A DNA stretch of 64,000 bases from Desulfobacteraceae bacterium Eth-SRB2. GTDB taxonomy: Bacteria > Desulfobacterota > Desulfobacteria > Desulfobacterales > UBA11574. The DNA is taken from contig RPGQ01000010.1 of the NCBI GenBank assembly GCA_004193595.1, positions 23,501-87,500 on the forward strand, given 5' to 3'. Positions 1 through 9,427 of this stretch are shown here, piece by piece (the stretch's first letter is position 1; every line of letters starts with the position of its first letter). A program made the position numbers and the translations under genes. The notes under the pieces are model-generated. The model did not search any database. It saw nothing but the letters and a program-made list of their open reading frames with translations, and had not been told where the DNA came from.

Positions 1-2793
1 TTCCCATGAAATTGGTTCTTTACCATTTGCCTTGGTTACTCTGAAAAATATTCCTATTATGTAATTACTATGTAATATTTGAAGGGTAAATTTTTTGTTG
101 CTTCTTTCAAAGGAATTTCGGAAGCGGCTTAAAAATACCTTGGCATAGTTCTCTAAGAATGGATCTTCTGTTTTTAAAGGCCGGAACAACTCTTTTTCAT
201 ATCCTTTATGCTTCATTATTAAGGGGATCGTAATATTCACCGCATAATCGACAAGAACCCTCTCCTGTTCATCCAGATCAAAACTGTTTAATATTTCATC
301 ATTCAGATTTTTTATGAGTTTTTTCTTTTTATCTTTCAGAGTTTGGGTGGGAGCTAATAGTTTTTGCTTTTCGTTGAACAGCTTTTTGCTGATTGATTCT
401 ATTTTCTCCACATATTGCGCTATGGCAGAGTTGTTTATGTATGGGAAGCTAAATTTTTCTTTGTCGTGAGTTTCTTCTCGTTCAATGCCGGCAGAGGATC
501 CAGTTTGTAATATATTGTAGGAAAATAAATTTGAATTCAACAAACCATTAATTATTTTAAGGTCATTAATCTTTTTTAAATCTAATAGTTTAATTCCGGT
601 CAGTGAGCTTTTAAAAACACAATTTTTATAAGATATTGCCGATTTTGACTCTAGTTTCTTATTTATACCGCCTGTTATTAATAAAGTGGGCGCATTAAAT
701 AAATTTTTATTTCTGGGTCTGTGAACATATTTTTGTGTCCATATATTATTTGGATTTCTATTGATGTAGAATTGTTCTATATCTTTCCTGGTATCTACAT
801 AAATTTGATTTAATAAATAAGAAACATCGTTTTGATCACCACCCCCAACCATAATTCCTTGTCCCACTAAGAATAAATTAGCATTATTTATAACATGCGA
901 AATAGTTTCGTTTTTTTCCTTCAATCTCTTTATTAAATTAAAATCCAGATAGCTCCCATAAACCAATGTTTTCCATAACCAGTCGTATTCTGTCAGCCGG
1001 GATTGAACAACTTGCTTATAGTCATTTCTTTGAAGTATAAAGATTTTAAAGAGGGAAAAGAACCGGTTTGGTTTTAGCGTTATATGGTCAATAATATTTT
1101 TATCGGTAGCCACGCCATGTGCATAACTGAAAAACAAACTGGCGGCAGGAGCAATTGACGGATCATTTGATTTGTCAAATACTTCCCTTCGGACAGGAGC
1201 AAGTTCAAAAACTTTATCAATAAAATAATTATGTAAAAAATATCTTCTGAATTTTTTTGCTTTGAGATTATACAATGTCTTACTGGTAACAATCAGGGCG
1301 CATTTGGTTTGTGCAGTACTGAAATCGCTCGTTCTCAACAAAAAGGCCTGCGCTATTTCATTATTGCTGATATTTATTTGAGGCTTATTATTGAATTTGC
1401 CTGATTCTCGCTTTTCCCTGTCTTCAATATATTGCGGAAATAAAGCGTTTTCATCGCTTCCGCGTTTCCATGGGGGATTACCGAGAATAAAATTGAATTT
1501 GATTTTCTTAATGATGTTATTGAAATCCGCATTAAGATCAAAAAAGTCATTGGTGAAAAAATTCTTGTTTATTAGTTTTGGGAATTTAAAATTTTCTATA
1601 TCCTTGGGGTCTCTAATATAGTCAAGCAAAGCAAGATAAACCGAGAATATGGCAACATTAATCGCATCGTCATCCTGATCGATTCCATAAATATTTTCTT
1701 CTGCTATCTTTTTTAAGACATTGGTCTTTGTGGAAGTTATTTCGTTCATTTCCTGATAACGTTCTATCATTCTCCTTAATGCCTGGACCAGAAAAATACC
1801 TGACCCGCAAGCGGGATCAAGCACCTTGCAGTTGTGGTCGTTTTGATTTGCTTTAAAATATTTCTCTACAGTCTCTTTTATTATGTAATCGACAAGAAAC
1901 ACAGGGGTATAGTATGCTCCTTTTTTAGCCTGATTTTCCTCTCCTATAAAGTGTTCATATACATTGCTGATAAACTCAACCGGAATTATTGAAAAATTAT
2001 AAATATCAAATAAAGACATTTGGCCGCTTGCTATTTTTGTTCCCCGCATAAGCTGGCTTAAAATATCGAATGCTTTTGGGGGAATAGTTTTTAAAAGAAA
2101 ATCTTTTAAAAGAAAAGCTTCTCCGTTAAAGTGGTTTTTTAGGTAATTCAAAAATTGAATGGTTTGATCTCTATTTTCTAAAACCTTACAGAATTCATCA
2201 TTCGTCCATGTCCGCTGTGTGCCGTCAAAATTGATTCTAACATTACGATCTATCAGGTAACGAATAAATATACATTTTCCGATAAGGGCATTAGATAAGG
2301 AACTATCAATATTGTATTCTTTAATGAGTAAATTTCTTGCATCTTTTATATTTTCCAGCAACTTGTAATCAACTCGATTCTGATATTTAAGTTTATTTTC
2401 ATAAGCCTGCCATGTCTTGCCCGTTACCAGTTCAAAATAAGAAAAAGCGTTGAGATTGCTTTCGTCTTCGAGTTTTTCAAGGGTTTTTTCTTTTTTCAGA
2501 TAGGAAAGTCCGTTGAAAATATCTACGGTATTTGGTTCGTTAACAATTACGACAGGAGACTCATTAAAGTTCCAGATATCTTTGAACAGTTTTTCTTTAT
2601 TTTGAGGGGAATTATAAAATAGCACTATTGGTTTTTTATCAATACAGAAAAAAGCCTCCGGTTTTAGTTTATCGTTAAGCAACCATTCTATCCGCGCAGG
2701 AAGCATTCCCTTCCAGGTATTTTCGGCAGTTATATACAGACCATCCCGATCCTTCATGTGAAGATGATCAAATATCTCTTCTAAATTATTCAT
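1..2793 (-). CDS. N6-adenine DNA methyltransferase (Eco57I/type IIG-like), 3' end outside window
   Basis: An open frame runs without a stop from the ATG at 2793 to the left edge, 931 codons. The ORF track misses it because the stop lies outside the window. The predicted role is SAM-dependent N6-adenine methylation of DNA. Visible motifs are GAYYTP before the SAM domain, motif I DPACGSG at about residue 326, and the catalytic NPPW at about residue 439. The long C-terminal half fits a target-recognition region. The roughly 300-residue N-terminal domain is of the kind seen in Eco57I-type or restriction-methylase fusions, but I cannot see a certain nuclease motif. It starts 2 bp after a type III Mod remnant and is probably part of a decayed restriction-modification island. 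PglX-like (BREX) or stand-alone methyltransferase identities remain possible. Confidence 0.85.
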   Translation of the reverse strand, partial: MNNLEEIFDHLHMKDRDGLYITAENTWKGMLPARIEWLLNDKLKPEAFFCIDKKPIVLFYNSPQNKEKLFKDIWNFNESPVVIVNEPNTVDIFNGLSYLKKEKTLEKLEDESNLNAFSYFELVTGKTWQAYENKLKYQNRVDYKLLENIKDARNLLIKEYNIDSSLSNALIGKCIFIRYLIDRNVRINFDGTQRTWTNDEFCKVLENRDQTIQFLNYLKNHFNGEAFLLKDFLLKTIPPKAFDILSQLMRGTKIASGQMSLFDIYNFSIIPVEFISNVYEHFIGEENQAKKGAYYTPVFLVDYIIKETVEKYFKANQNDHNCKVLDPACGSGIFLVQALRRMIERYQEMNEITSTKTNVLKKIAEENIYGIDQDDDAINVAIFSVYLALLDYIRDPKDIENFKFPKLINKNFFTNDFFDLNADFNNIIKKIKFNFILGNPPWKRGSDENALFPQYIEDREKRESGKFNNKPQINISNNEIAQAFLLRTSDFSTAQTKCALIVTSKTLYNLKAKKFRRYFLHNYFIDKVFELAPVRREVFDKSNDPSIAPAASLFFSYAHGVATDKNIIDHITLKPNRFFSLFKIFILQRNDYKQVVQSRLTEYDWLWKTLVYGSYLDFNLIKRLKEKNETISHVINNANLFLVGQGIMVGGGDQNDVSYLLNQIYVDTRKDIEQFYINRNPNNIWTQKYVHRPRNKNLFNAPTLLITGGINKKLESKSAISYKNCVFKSSLTGIKLLDLKKINDLKIINGLLNSNLFSYNILQTGSSAGIEREETHDKEKFSFPYINNSAIAQYVEKIESISKKLFNEKQKLLAPTQTLKDKKKKLIKNLNDEILNSFDLDEQERVLVDYAVNITIPLIMKHKGYEKELFRPLKTEDPFLENYAKVFLSRFRNSFERSNKKFTLQILHSNYIIGIFFRVTKANGKEPISWE

Positions 2794-2795
2794 AT

Positions 2796-3188
2796 TCACA
2801 CCACCTTAAATTCAATGCCGACATCTTTCATTTGCAGCAAAGTATTTGTTTTTAACTGGTCATTGTTTTTAAACAGTCTATCAAGGGTGATACACACCCG
2901 CGGTTTGTCTTCAAGGATAGAATCAACAATCTTTTCATCAATCTTTGAAAGAGCGATAATCATTTCGCCGTCATTTATCCTGTAATAATCATTGGTGTTT
3001 TCAATTGTTGAATTGATGTTGCGGCCTGACTTGAGCAACAGTTCAAATAATATGTTTTCTTCAACAGCATTCTTTTTTATAACGCGTCGGATACGTTCCT
3101 TGCCGATATCGGCAATGGTTTTGTATCCTGCTTTAAATCCAGCGACTTGCCATCCATTATAATTTCCCTTTCGTGCCCTTACGTGGTT
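2796..3188 (-). pseudogene. Type III restriction Mod (methyltransferase) C-terminal remnant
   Basis: The track gives an 80-residue ORF from a TTG, but the frame stays open upstream to a TGA at 3189-3191 without a good start codon. The upstream part reads TIADIGKERIRR and the downstream part reads NDQLKTNTLLQMK. Both are characteristic of the C-terminal region of type III Mod and related site-specific adenine methyltransferases. In intact proteins these segments are further apart and the catalytic domain precedes them. I therefore read this as a 5'-truncated and internally deleted remnant. It ends 2 bp before the start of the large methyltransferase gene. Confidence 0.6.
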
Positions 3189-3214
3189 TCAGCTCTTTCT
3201 CCAACCCCGTTACA

Positions 3215-3586
3215 TTATTTTCTCTTGTTTCCGTAAGTTGCTTCTTTTTCAGCTACTGCCGGCTGCCTTGAACGATTTTCCGGTCGGATCTCGACATGGA
3301 TCTTTGCACCGAGGACTTCTGCGACGCGGCGCAACATGCTTAGGGAATGTCCCTGGTAGGATGGTGATTCAAGGCGGCTGATCTGCTGTTGCGTTGTTCC
3401 CACTTTTCGGGCCAGTTCTTTTTGAGATAAACCTGCCTTTTTGCGCAGAGCAGTTAATTGCAAGGCCACATCCCAGGCTTCACCAGCCTCTGGGTAATAC
3501 TTTACAAAATCCTGATCTTTTATCTGCGTTTCAAGGTATCGATCAAAATAGGTCTTTCTTTTCGTACTTGATTTTTTTCCAGCCAT
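3215..3586 (-). CDS. XRE-family HTH antitoxin (HigA-like)
   Basis: This 123-residue protein has a Lys-rich N terminus and a lambda-repressor-type helix-turn-helix at about residues 45-100, with SQKELARKVGTTQQQISRLES as its core (quoted in part). Proteins of this size downstream of a RelE/HigB toxin neutralise the toxin and autorepress the operon. The start at 3586 lies inside the reading frame of the toxin remnant, in a different frame, which is a common arrangement for these modules. The toxin partner is broken here, so the antitoxin may be an orphan repressor. Confidence 0.8.
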   Translation of the reverse strand: MAGKKSSTKRKTYFDRYLETQIKDQDFVKYYPEAGEAWDVALQLTALRKKAGLSQKELARKVGTTQQQISRLESPSYQGHSLSMLRRVAEVLGAKIHVEIRPENRSRQPAVAEKEATYGNKRK

Positions 3587-3706
3587 TCACGTTTTCTTTC
3601 CAAGGCAACTTTACGATATATCGAGGGAATTTTTGTATCTTTGTTCCAAATTCCATGTAAAATGACGATTCGACGAGCCTTCATAAAATTCTATGGCAAA
3701 TTCCAT
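3520..3706 (-). pseudogene. RelE/HigB-like toxin, internally deleted
   Basis: The ATG at 3706 begins MEFAIEFYE, a typical start of a HigB/Gp49-like toxin. The C-terminal part continues in another frame as RIVILHGIWNKDTKIPS, then a basic helix, ending at 3520 inside the antitoxin gene. Intact family members are about 100-120 residues. Here the central part, which should carry most of the ribonuclease fold, is missing. The ORF track does not list it. The frame offset and the missing middle point to a deletion that killed the toxin while leaving the antitoxin intact. Confidence 0.6.
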
Positions 3707-3778
3707 TTAGTGTCAACATCAATATTAGTGTATAAATGGCAATAGTAAAGGTAACTGCTTTTTTATTAACTTGGCAAA

Positions 3779-3967
3779 TTAAAGTTCGATCAATTCTTTC
3801 GAATAAACCCTTTTGGGCAGTTTTGCCTTAGCCTGTTCAATGGTTTCATCAAGCAATTTTCGAATGTGAATAATTTTTTCTTTAGTATACATGTTATCTC
3901 TATATGCATTGCGCCCCATGGACATTCTAAATTCCAGGTTATCACAAAAGCCAATTAATTGGTCCAT
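3779..3967 (-). pseudogene. Possible Fic-family protein remnant
   Basis: This 62-residue ORF ends with TKEKIIHIRKLLDETIEQAK followed by LPKRVYSKELIEL. That resembles the segment of Fic-domain proteins between the Fic core and the C-terminal winged helix, where family members usually continue with a motif such as FxQPYxRI. Here a TAA follows directly. There is no HPFxxGNG Fic motif upstream. I consider it a fragment, with moderate uncertainty. It could also be an unrelated small protein. Confidence 0.35.
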
Positions 3968-4037
3968 TTATTATATTTTCATGATATTCCGTAACGTTCC
4001 GTGATAACTATACCAATAAATATAAATAAAGATCATA

Positions 4038-5363
4038 TTAAGTTAGGGGAAAACGTGCTGCAAGATAGAGAGGATAATGATGAATGCTGTTTTTATGATC
4101 GATGTTCAAATTCTTAGCGCTCATAACCGTTCGATAGGGTGGGTTATACTTATCCGAAAAAACCTTTAGGCTTTTTGCCTGGGTCACCCAACCGGACTTT
4201 ACCTCCACAGGTAGGACCTTTCCATGTTTTTCCCTTAAAAATTCAACTTCAGCGGTTTTTTCTCTCCATGAATAAATCTGTGGGGTTCCTGCATACCTAA
4301 ACTCCTGGGCAATGAAGTTTTCGGCAAAATATCCTTTATAGGTTCCGTAATCATAATCGAGTATGGTTTTTGGTGGTAATTGGCTCATTGCGCCCAGCAT
4401 TCCCACATCAAAGAAACAGAGTTGAAAGCGGTTTTCCGCAGTGTATGCAGAAAAAGGGAATTCACCGCTGTTTACAATATAAATCTTGATAATAAGTCCT
4501 GCGGTATTCAGCCAATCAATTGGGCCGGCCAGCTTCGAATATGCTTTGATTCCCGGGACCACACCTTTGAATCTGAATTTTGGCGTTGAACCATCCTGCG
4601 CTCTGGCCAACTGGGCCGGAATATTTTTCCATATACGTTCGATATGCATGGCGTTCTGCTTGCCTGAATGCTTTGCAATATCAGCAAGATATGCATTTAT
4701 CAGATTTGTCTGCCGCTTCCTTACGGTCATAAGCGATAGAAATAAATCTACTTTGTAGTCCAAATAAGTCTGAATTATTTCCGGCAATCCCCCCACAACA
4801 AAATATATTTTCAATTGATCCCACAAAAGAGAATGGGCGGTTTCCGGAATAACGGTATCAAGGGCGCAATTCTGCAAAACATCAAGCAAACGAATTTCTC
4901 CTGACGCAGCCAGAAACTCCTCAAAACACATGGGAAACATTTCAATCTGGTCAACTTTGCCTACTGGAAAGGAACTGTTTCCAAGATGTATTCCCAACAA
5001 TGATCCTGCAGCACATATTGACAAACCGGCCAACTGCTCCTGGAAATATTTGAGGCTGGTCAAAGCCCTCGGACACGCCTGAATCTCATCAAAAATAATG
5101 AGATCCTTTTCCGTGTCTATGGACGATTCAACATAAAAGCTAAGATCCTGCAATATGCGCTTGGGTTTTAGGTCGTTGATAAAAATCCGACTCAACGCCT
5201 CGTCTTCTTCGAAATTCACATAATGAAATTTATCAAAAGCCTTTCGGCCAAACCGCTTTAAAATATATGTTTTACCGACCTGACGGGTGCCCTTTAAAAT
5301 AAGCGGCTTTCGATTTTTTCTGTTTTTCCATTCCTCAAGCTTTTGATAAATTTTTCTTTTCAT
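4038..5363 (-). CDS. AAA+ ATPase with DUF4143 domain
   Basis: The product has an N-terminal P-loop ATPase domain with Walker A GTRQVGKT near residue 30 and a Walker B-like LIIFDEIQ, followed by a C-terminal DUF4143 domain with the nuclease-like VEVKSG motif. Such proteins are common in genomic islands, and their substrate is unknown. The ORF track starts at a GTG at 5393, but that codon lies inside repeat A1. The ATG at 5363 (MKRKIYQK) lies outside the repeat and is the better start, giving about 441 residues. Confidence 0.85.
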   Translation of the reverse strand: MKRKIYQKLEEWKNRKNRKPLILKGTRQVGKTYILKRFGRKAFDKFHYVNFEEDEALSRIFINDLKPKRILQDLSFYVESSIDTEKDLIIFDEIQACPRALTSLKYFQEQLAGLSICAAGSLLGIHLGNSSFPVGKVDQIEMFPMCFEEFLAASGEIRLLDVLQNCALDTVIPETAHSLLWDQLKIYFVVGGLPEIIQTYLDYKVDLFLSLMTVRKRQTNLINAYLADIAKHSGKQNAMHIERIWKNIPAQLARAQDGSTPKFRFKGVVPGIKAYSKLAGPIDWLNTAGLIIKIYIVNSGEFPFSAYTAENRFQLCFFDVGMLGAMSQLPPKTILDYDYGTYKGYFAENFIAQEFRYAGTPQIYSWREKTAEVEFLREKHGKVLPVEVKSGWVTQAKSLKVFSDKYNPPYRTVMSAKNLNIDHKNSIHHYPLYLAARFPLT

Positions 5364-5381
5364 GTCCTTGTTTTTTATTCT

Positions 5382-5614
5382 GTAACCGTTCACGGTTCAA
5401 AGTTTCAGGGGTTCAAGGTTTCATTCTTGTCCCCAAACTACATTTGATATGCGTATTTACGAGAAAAGTGTCAGTTTCGTCAGTCCTAATCCAAAATTTG
5501 AAGATAGATTGGCAATTACCTGGGAAAATGAACATTTGTAAAAAGGACTTCATATCTTCAATGCCCTCTTTGTCCTTAACCTTGAACGTTGAACACTGAA
5601 CCGTGAACAGATAC
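5382..5614. repeat. Repeat A1: inverted GTTCAA-type heptamer arrays with TIRs
   Basis: This 233-bp element has outer inverted repeats GTAACCGTTCACGGTTCA and GTATCTGTTCACGGTTCA. Inside are short arrays of GTTCAAG-like heptamers and a core of about 150 bp. It is flanked by TTTATTCT at 5374-5381 and 5615-5622, an apparent 8-bp target duplication. A second copy lies inverted at 29791-30026. The ORF track's 5413-5628 reading frame lies wholly in the element and is not supported as a gene. Confidence 0.75.
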
Positions 5615-5622
5615 TTTATTCT

Positions 5623-6016
5623 TAACAAATTAGTGTATAATTAATAGTGATCACTAAAGTAATAATGGTGATACTTTCTGGTATCACTTTATTTAATTTT
5701 ATGCAACTAATTAATATATACTTTATCATATTTATTTTTCGTTATGAGAAATGTTTGATAATATAGTTTTGTTATTTCGAAAATAACATGTAACGGGCTA
5801 ACTCAAATATTTTAGCCTAATTGTGCATAGAATCCATATGCAAATTGAAATGTACTTTTAAGTTGAGATTCAGACTGAAAATTAAGTGCATGATGAAAAT
5901 AATTATGGTATTAGACATGCGGTTATTCTTGTTCGTCGAATTCGTTGATATATAGATGGGCATCTACACGATCATGATAGCATGTTTTCCGGCACCTGAT
6001 ATTATAAAGTATTCTT
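5623..6016. other. AT-rich gap upstream of the helicase
   Basis: About 390 bp of AT-rich sequence separates repeat A1 from the helicase gene. I see no ORF and no clear RNA gene. It probably carries the helicase promoter, but no single -35/-10 pair stands out. Confidence 0.4.
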
Positions 6017-8350
6017 ATGGCAAAGGTAAAATCAAAAAAAAGACAGGCTAAACGCAAGACCAAACTAAAAAAGCGACGGAGCAAACTAACGGTTAACACC
6101 CAAAAGGAAAGGGCCGATTATTTTTTTCATGAGGCGCTCTGGTATTGGGACCAGATGGATCGTGAAAAAGCGCTGGCGCTTGTAACAAAAGCTCTGAGGT
6201 ATGATCCGGAAAACCCGGAAATGCTCGAATCACTGGTGGATTTGGGCTATGAAATGCAACTGCCGGATATTATGAGAAAGGGCCTTTTAGCGCTTTACAA
6301 AAACGGAAAGATCGAGAATGATCAGCAAATTACATTGTGCGATCTTTTGGCAAGGGACGAACAATATAATCTGGCCATTGATGTTGCCGAGAACTTGCTG
6401 AATCTGCTTCCCCGAATAAAAATCCGTAATAAACGGAAAATACGATCCGACACGATTAAACTCCAGGACTACTGCCGAAGACAGTTGGAATTTTCGCAAA
6501 ATTCGGCTGTAATTCGTAAAAGAACGAGCCCCAAGCCTTCGCGATCGGAAACCGTGGAACCTGCAACACCTCTGCCCAAAAGCAAACCTTTAAAGAAACC
6601 TTCAGCCAAGGCACCGCTTCAGAACATACCGATTTCAATTGAAGTGGATGCTGCCTCTTTCACCAAGCCGCTGTCCCAGGGGCATCTCACGTTTTATGAA
6701 AATTACAGCCTTTCTCTTGAAGCGTATCAAATCCGATTCAAAGAATCTTTTGAAAGCCTCATCTGTTTTACGAACCTGAAGGGTGTTCGCTCTTTATGGT
6801 ATCAGGAAGAAACCGCCCGCAAGGTGTTAAAACGTTTTCGTGGACGCGCCCTGCTGTCGGACGAAGTAGGCCTCGGAAAAACCATTGAAGCATCCATCGT
6901 GCTTAAGGAATATATTCAGCGGGGCATGGTGAAAAGTGCCCTGATTTTAACCCCCACATCCCTTGTGAGCCAGTGGAAAGACGAGTTGCGGACAAAATTC
7001 GGACTCGATTTTTTGTCTACCGATGATCCGAATCACCGGAAAAAAGGAAATCGTTTCTGGAAGGCGCCTTTTATTCTTGCTTCCATTAATTTTGCCAAAT
7101 CAAAGAAAAACTTTTCGCTGGTCACAGAACGGGAGTATGACATCGTTATTGTTGATGAGGCCCATCATCTGAAAAACCGGAACACCTTAAACTGGAAACT
7201 GGTTAATACTTTGAAAAAGCGATTTTTGCTGCTGCTAACAGCTACACCGGTGGAAAACAATCTGCTGGAACTTTACAATCTAATTACATTGCTGAAACCC
7301 GGTCAATTAAAAACCGCTTCTGAATTTCGCAAGGAATTCATGACGCGCGGTGATCCTACCGATCCCCAAAATCGCAGCCGACTCAAAGCACTTCTAGAAG
7401 AGGTTATGATCCGCAACACTCGTGCGCTGGCCAAAATCGGACTGCCGCCCCGTTTCGCCCATACCATACGAGTAGATCCGAGCAGGAGTGAAAAAGAGCT
7501 TTACGAGAGAATTACTGCTCTGGTTCAAGATATCAATACTACTGATGGAGTTGGCCGCAAGCTGTTGCTTAAAAACTTGCTGGCCGAAGCTGGATCATCC
7601 CCTCGTGCGGTGAGCATGACCCTGTCGCGTATGCTGTGTAAAAAAGACCTTCTACTGCACCATCAAAAAGAGATTCGGGCAATAAACAACCTTTGCCGTT
7701 CCATGGATGATACTCGCAAAAACCGGGTGCTGCTGAAGCTGATACGATCGTCTCCCGAAAAAAATATCATCTTTGTCAAATATCTGGACACCCTGGATCA
7801 TCTGTCGGATTTTTTGGCGTGGAATAAAATTTCCCATTCCCTGTTTCACGGTCGACTGAATAACCGCAGCAAGGATGAGCAAATAAGAAAATTCCAGGAG
7901 GAAACGGACATTTTACTGACGACGGAGATCGGCGGGGAAGGTCGAAATCTCCAGTTCTGTCACCAGATGATTAACTATGATCTTCCGTGGAATCCAATGA
8001 AGATCGAGCAGCGTATCGGCCGCATCCACCGGATTGGGCAGGAAAAAGAAGTCACTATCTACAACCTGTGTGCCACGGGCAGCGCCGAAGACTATATTCT
8101 TGAAGTGCTTGATAAAAAGATCAATATGTTTGAGCTGGTCATCGGCGAAATCGACATGATTCTGGGTCGTATCCGGGGCGAGAAGGAATTTTCCGATATG
8201 GTCTATGACATCTGGGTCCAATCGGATTCTGACGCGGAAAGAAAAAAAAGGTTCGATCAACTGGCCGGCCGTTTGAAGCGCAACAAATCCAGTTATGAAA
8301 AGACCAAGGTCCTGGATGAGAAGCTGTTTGGAGAAAACTATGAAATTTGA
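6017..8350 (+). CDS. SNF2-family ATPase/helicase with TPR-like N terminus
   Basis: The 777-residue protein starts with a Lys/Arg-rich stretch, then a TPR-like helical region to about residue 150, a linker, and a SNF2/RapA-type motor. Motor motifs are DEVGLGKT at about residue 283 (Walker A), VDEAHH at about 380 (motif II), TATPVEN (motif III) and QRIGRIHRIGQ at about 665 (motif VI). Such proteins translocate on double-stranded DNA and remodel bound proteins. The last 11 bases overlap the next gene, so the two are probably translated together. Its position beside a decayed defence island hints at a defence role, but recycling of RNA polymerase as in RapA is also possible. Confidence 0.85.
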   Translation: MAKVKSKKRQAKRKTKLKKRRSKLTVNTQKERADYFFHEALWYWDQMDREKALALVTKALRYDPENPEMLESLVDLGYEMQLPDIMRKGLLALYKNGKIENDQQITLCDLLARDEQYNLAIDVAENLLNLLPRIKIRNKRKIRSDTIKLQDYCRRQLEFSQNSAVIRKRTSPKPSRSETVEPATPLPKSKPLKKPSAKAPLQNIPISIEVDAASFTKPLSQGHLTFYENYSLSLEAYQIRFKESFESLICFTNLKGVRSLWYQEETARKVLKRFRGRALLSDEVGLGKTIEASIVLKEYIQRGMVKSALILTPTSLVSQWKDELRTKFGLDFLSTDDPNHRKKGNRFWKAPFILASINFAKSKKNFSLVTEREYDIVIVDEAHHLKNRNTLNWKLVNTLKKRFLLLLTATPVENNLLELYNLITLLKPGQLKTASEFRKEFMTRGDPTDPQNRSRLKALLEEVMIRNTRALAKIGLPPRFAHTIRVDPSRSEKELYERITALVQDINTTDGVGRKLLLKNLLAEAGSSPRAVSMTLSRMLCKKDLLLHHQKEIRAINNLCRSMDDTRKNRVLLKLIRSSPEKNIIFVKYLDTLDHLSDFLAWNKISHSLFHGRLNNRSKDEQIRKFQEETDILLTTEIGGEGRNLQFCHQMINYDLPWNPMKIEQRIGRIHRIGQEKEVTIYNLCATGSAEDYILEVLDKKINMFELVIGEIDMILGRIRGEKEFSDMVYDIWVQSDSDAERKKRFDQLAGRLKRNKSSYEKTKVLDEKLFGENYEI

Positions 8351-9401
8351 TTCGGATCAATCTTTGGAGCGTTTTGTCTGCCGGTTTCTTGAAAATCGTG
8401 GTGCGATGATAGAAAAAAGCTCCCAGGGTTTTGACGTGCTTTTGCCCGATCATTTGTCCAACTTGCTGGAAACCCCTGAATTTATCCAAATCGATACAGA
8501 TCCGGATTCGGGATCAGGCTATTCGGTCAATTTCGGCTCGACTTTATTGGAAAAAATTGTAACTGCGGCTTGCGGAACTGCAGCATTGGTTGAATGTGAT
8601 TTGTGCTTTGATTATATTAAAAGCCAGGGGTTTGACAAGCTGATCAGGAATCAGTTTACCTTTCACGGAGCTGTGGGCAAGGTTGAAAGTTTTGCGGAGG
8701 TTAGGGCCGAATATCTGCTGATGACCTGTAAGTATCTGGCCCAAAGCGATGAGCAAAAGGAAGGTCTTATCAGACTGATATTCAATCTTGAGACCGGTGC
8801 CCGGATTGATGACATGGAGCAGAATATCAGGCTATCTGTCAGCGAGTTTCAAACAAAAGAAAAACCCGTTAGCTGGAGAGAAGGAAAGATCCGGAAAATC
8901 ATAGAATGGGTCGAACTTCATACAAAGGCAGTTTTGAAAGAAGAAATAGCACCATTTGAGAACAGCATGAACCGAAGGTTTCGCCGTGATGTGGCAAGCC
9001 TGGAAGAGTATTATGCCGGTCTGGAACAGGAAATGACAAAAAGCCTTGAAAGACCGGGGCTTTCCGGTCAACTGATCCAGGACCGCCAAAAAAAAATCGG
9101 TCTGCTACCCGATGAACTGGCACGAAAAACCGACGACCTGTTTAAAAAATACAGCATACGAGTCAATATAAAACTTTGTGGCGCCATGCTGATACGGACC
9201 CAGGCGGTCAAGGTTCTGTATCGGTTATCTGTCGGCAGAAAGCAGCATCGTCTTACCCTGATTTACAATCCCGCCAACAAATTTATGGATCCCGTGGTGT
9301 GTAAAGGTTGCGGCGTCAGTACCTTTAGGGTTAATTTTTGCCGTTACCTCCACCCGCTGTGCCCGAATTGCAGCCAGGAATGTCCTGTATGCAAAAAATG
9401 A
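8340..9401 (+). CDS. Helicase-partner protein with C-terminal zinc ribbon (unknown function)
   Basis: I do not recognise a named family. The start is the ATG at 8340 (MKFDSD), which overlaps the helicase stop; the longer track ORF from 8295 lies inside the helicase gene. The 353-residue product has an alpha/beta N-terminal region, a charged and probably coiled-coil middle at about residues 150-290, and a C terminus with CKGCG followed by CPNCSQECPVC, which can bind zinc. The overlap with the SNF2 gene suggests a fixed two-protein unit, with this protein perhaps supplying target recognition to the motor. Confidence 0.75.
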   Translation: MKFDSDQSLERFVCRFLENRGAMIEKSSQGFDVLLPDHLSNLLETPEFIQIDTDPDSGSGYSVNFGSTLLEKIVTAACGTAALVECDLCFDYIKSQGFDKLIRNQFTFHGAVGKVESFAEVRAEYLLMTCKYLAQSDEQKEGLIRLIFNLETGARIDDMEQNIRLSVSEFQTKEKPVSWREGKIRKIIEWVELHTKAVLKEEIAPFENSMNRRFRRDVASLEEYYAGLEQEMTKSLERPGLSGQLIQDRQKKIGLLPDELARKTDDLFKKYSIRVNIKLCGAMLIRTQAVKVLYRLSVGRKQHRLTLIYNPANKFMDPVVCKGCGVSTFRVNFCRYLHPLCPNCSQECPVCKK

Positions 9402-9427
9402 CCAAATTATCTTATGAAAATTTTATT

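Noticed and set aside
5364-5393. Upstream GTG start for the DUF4143 ATPase
   Set aside because: It lies partly inside repeat A1; the ATG at 5363 is outside it and gives a normal N terminus.
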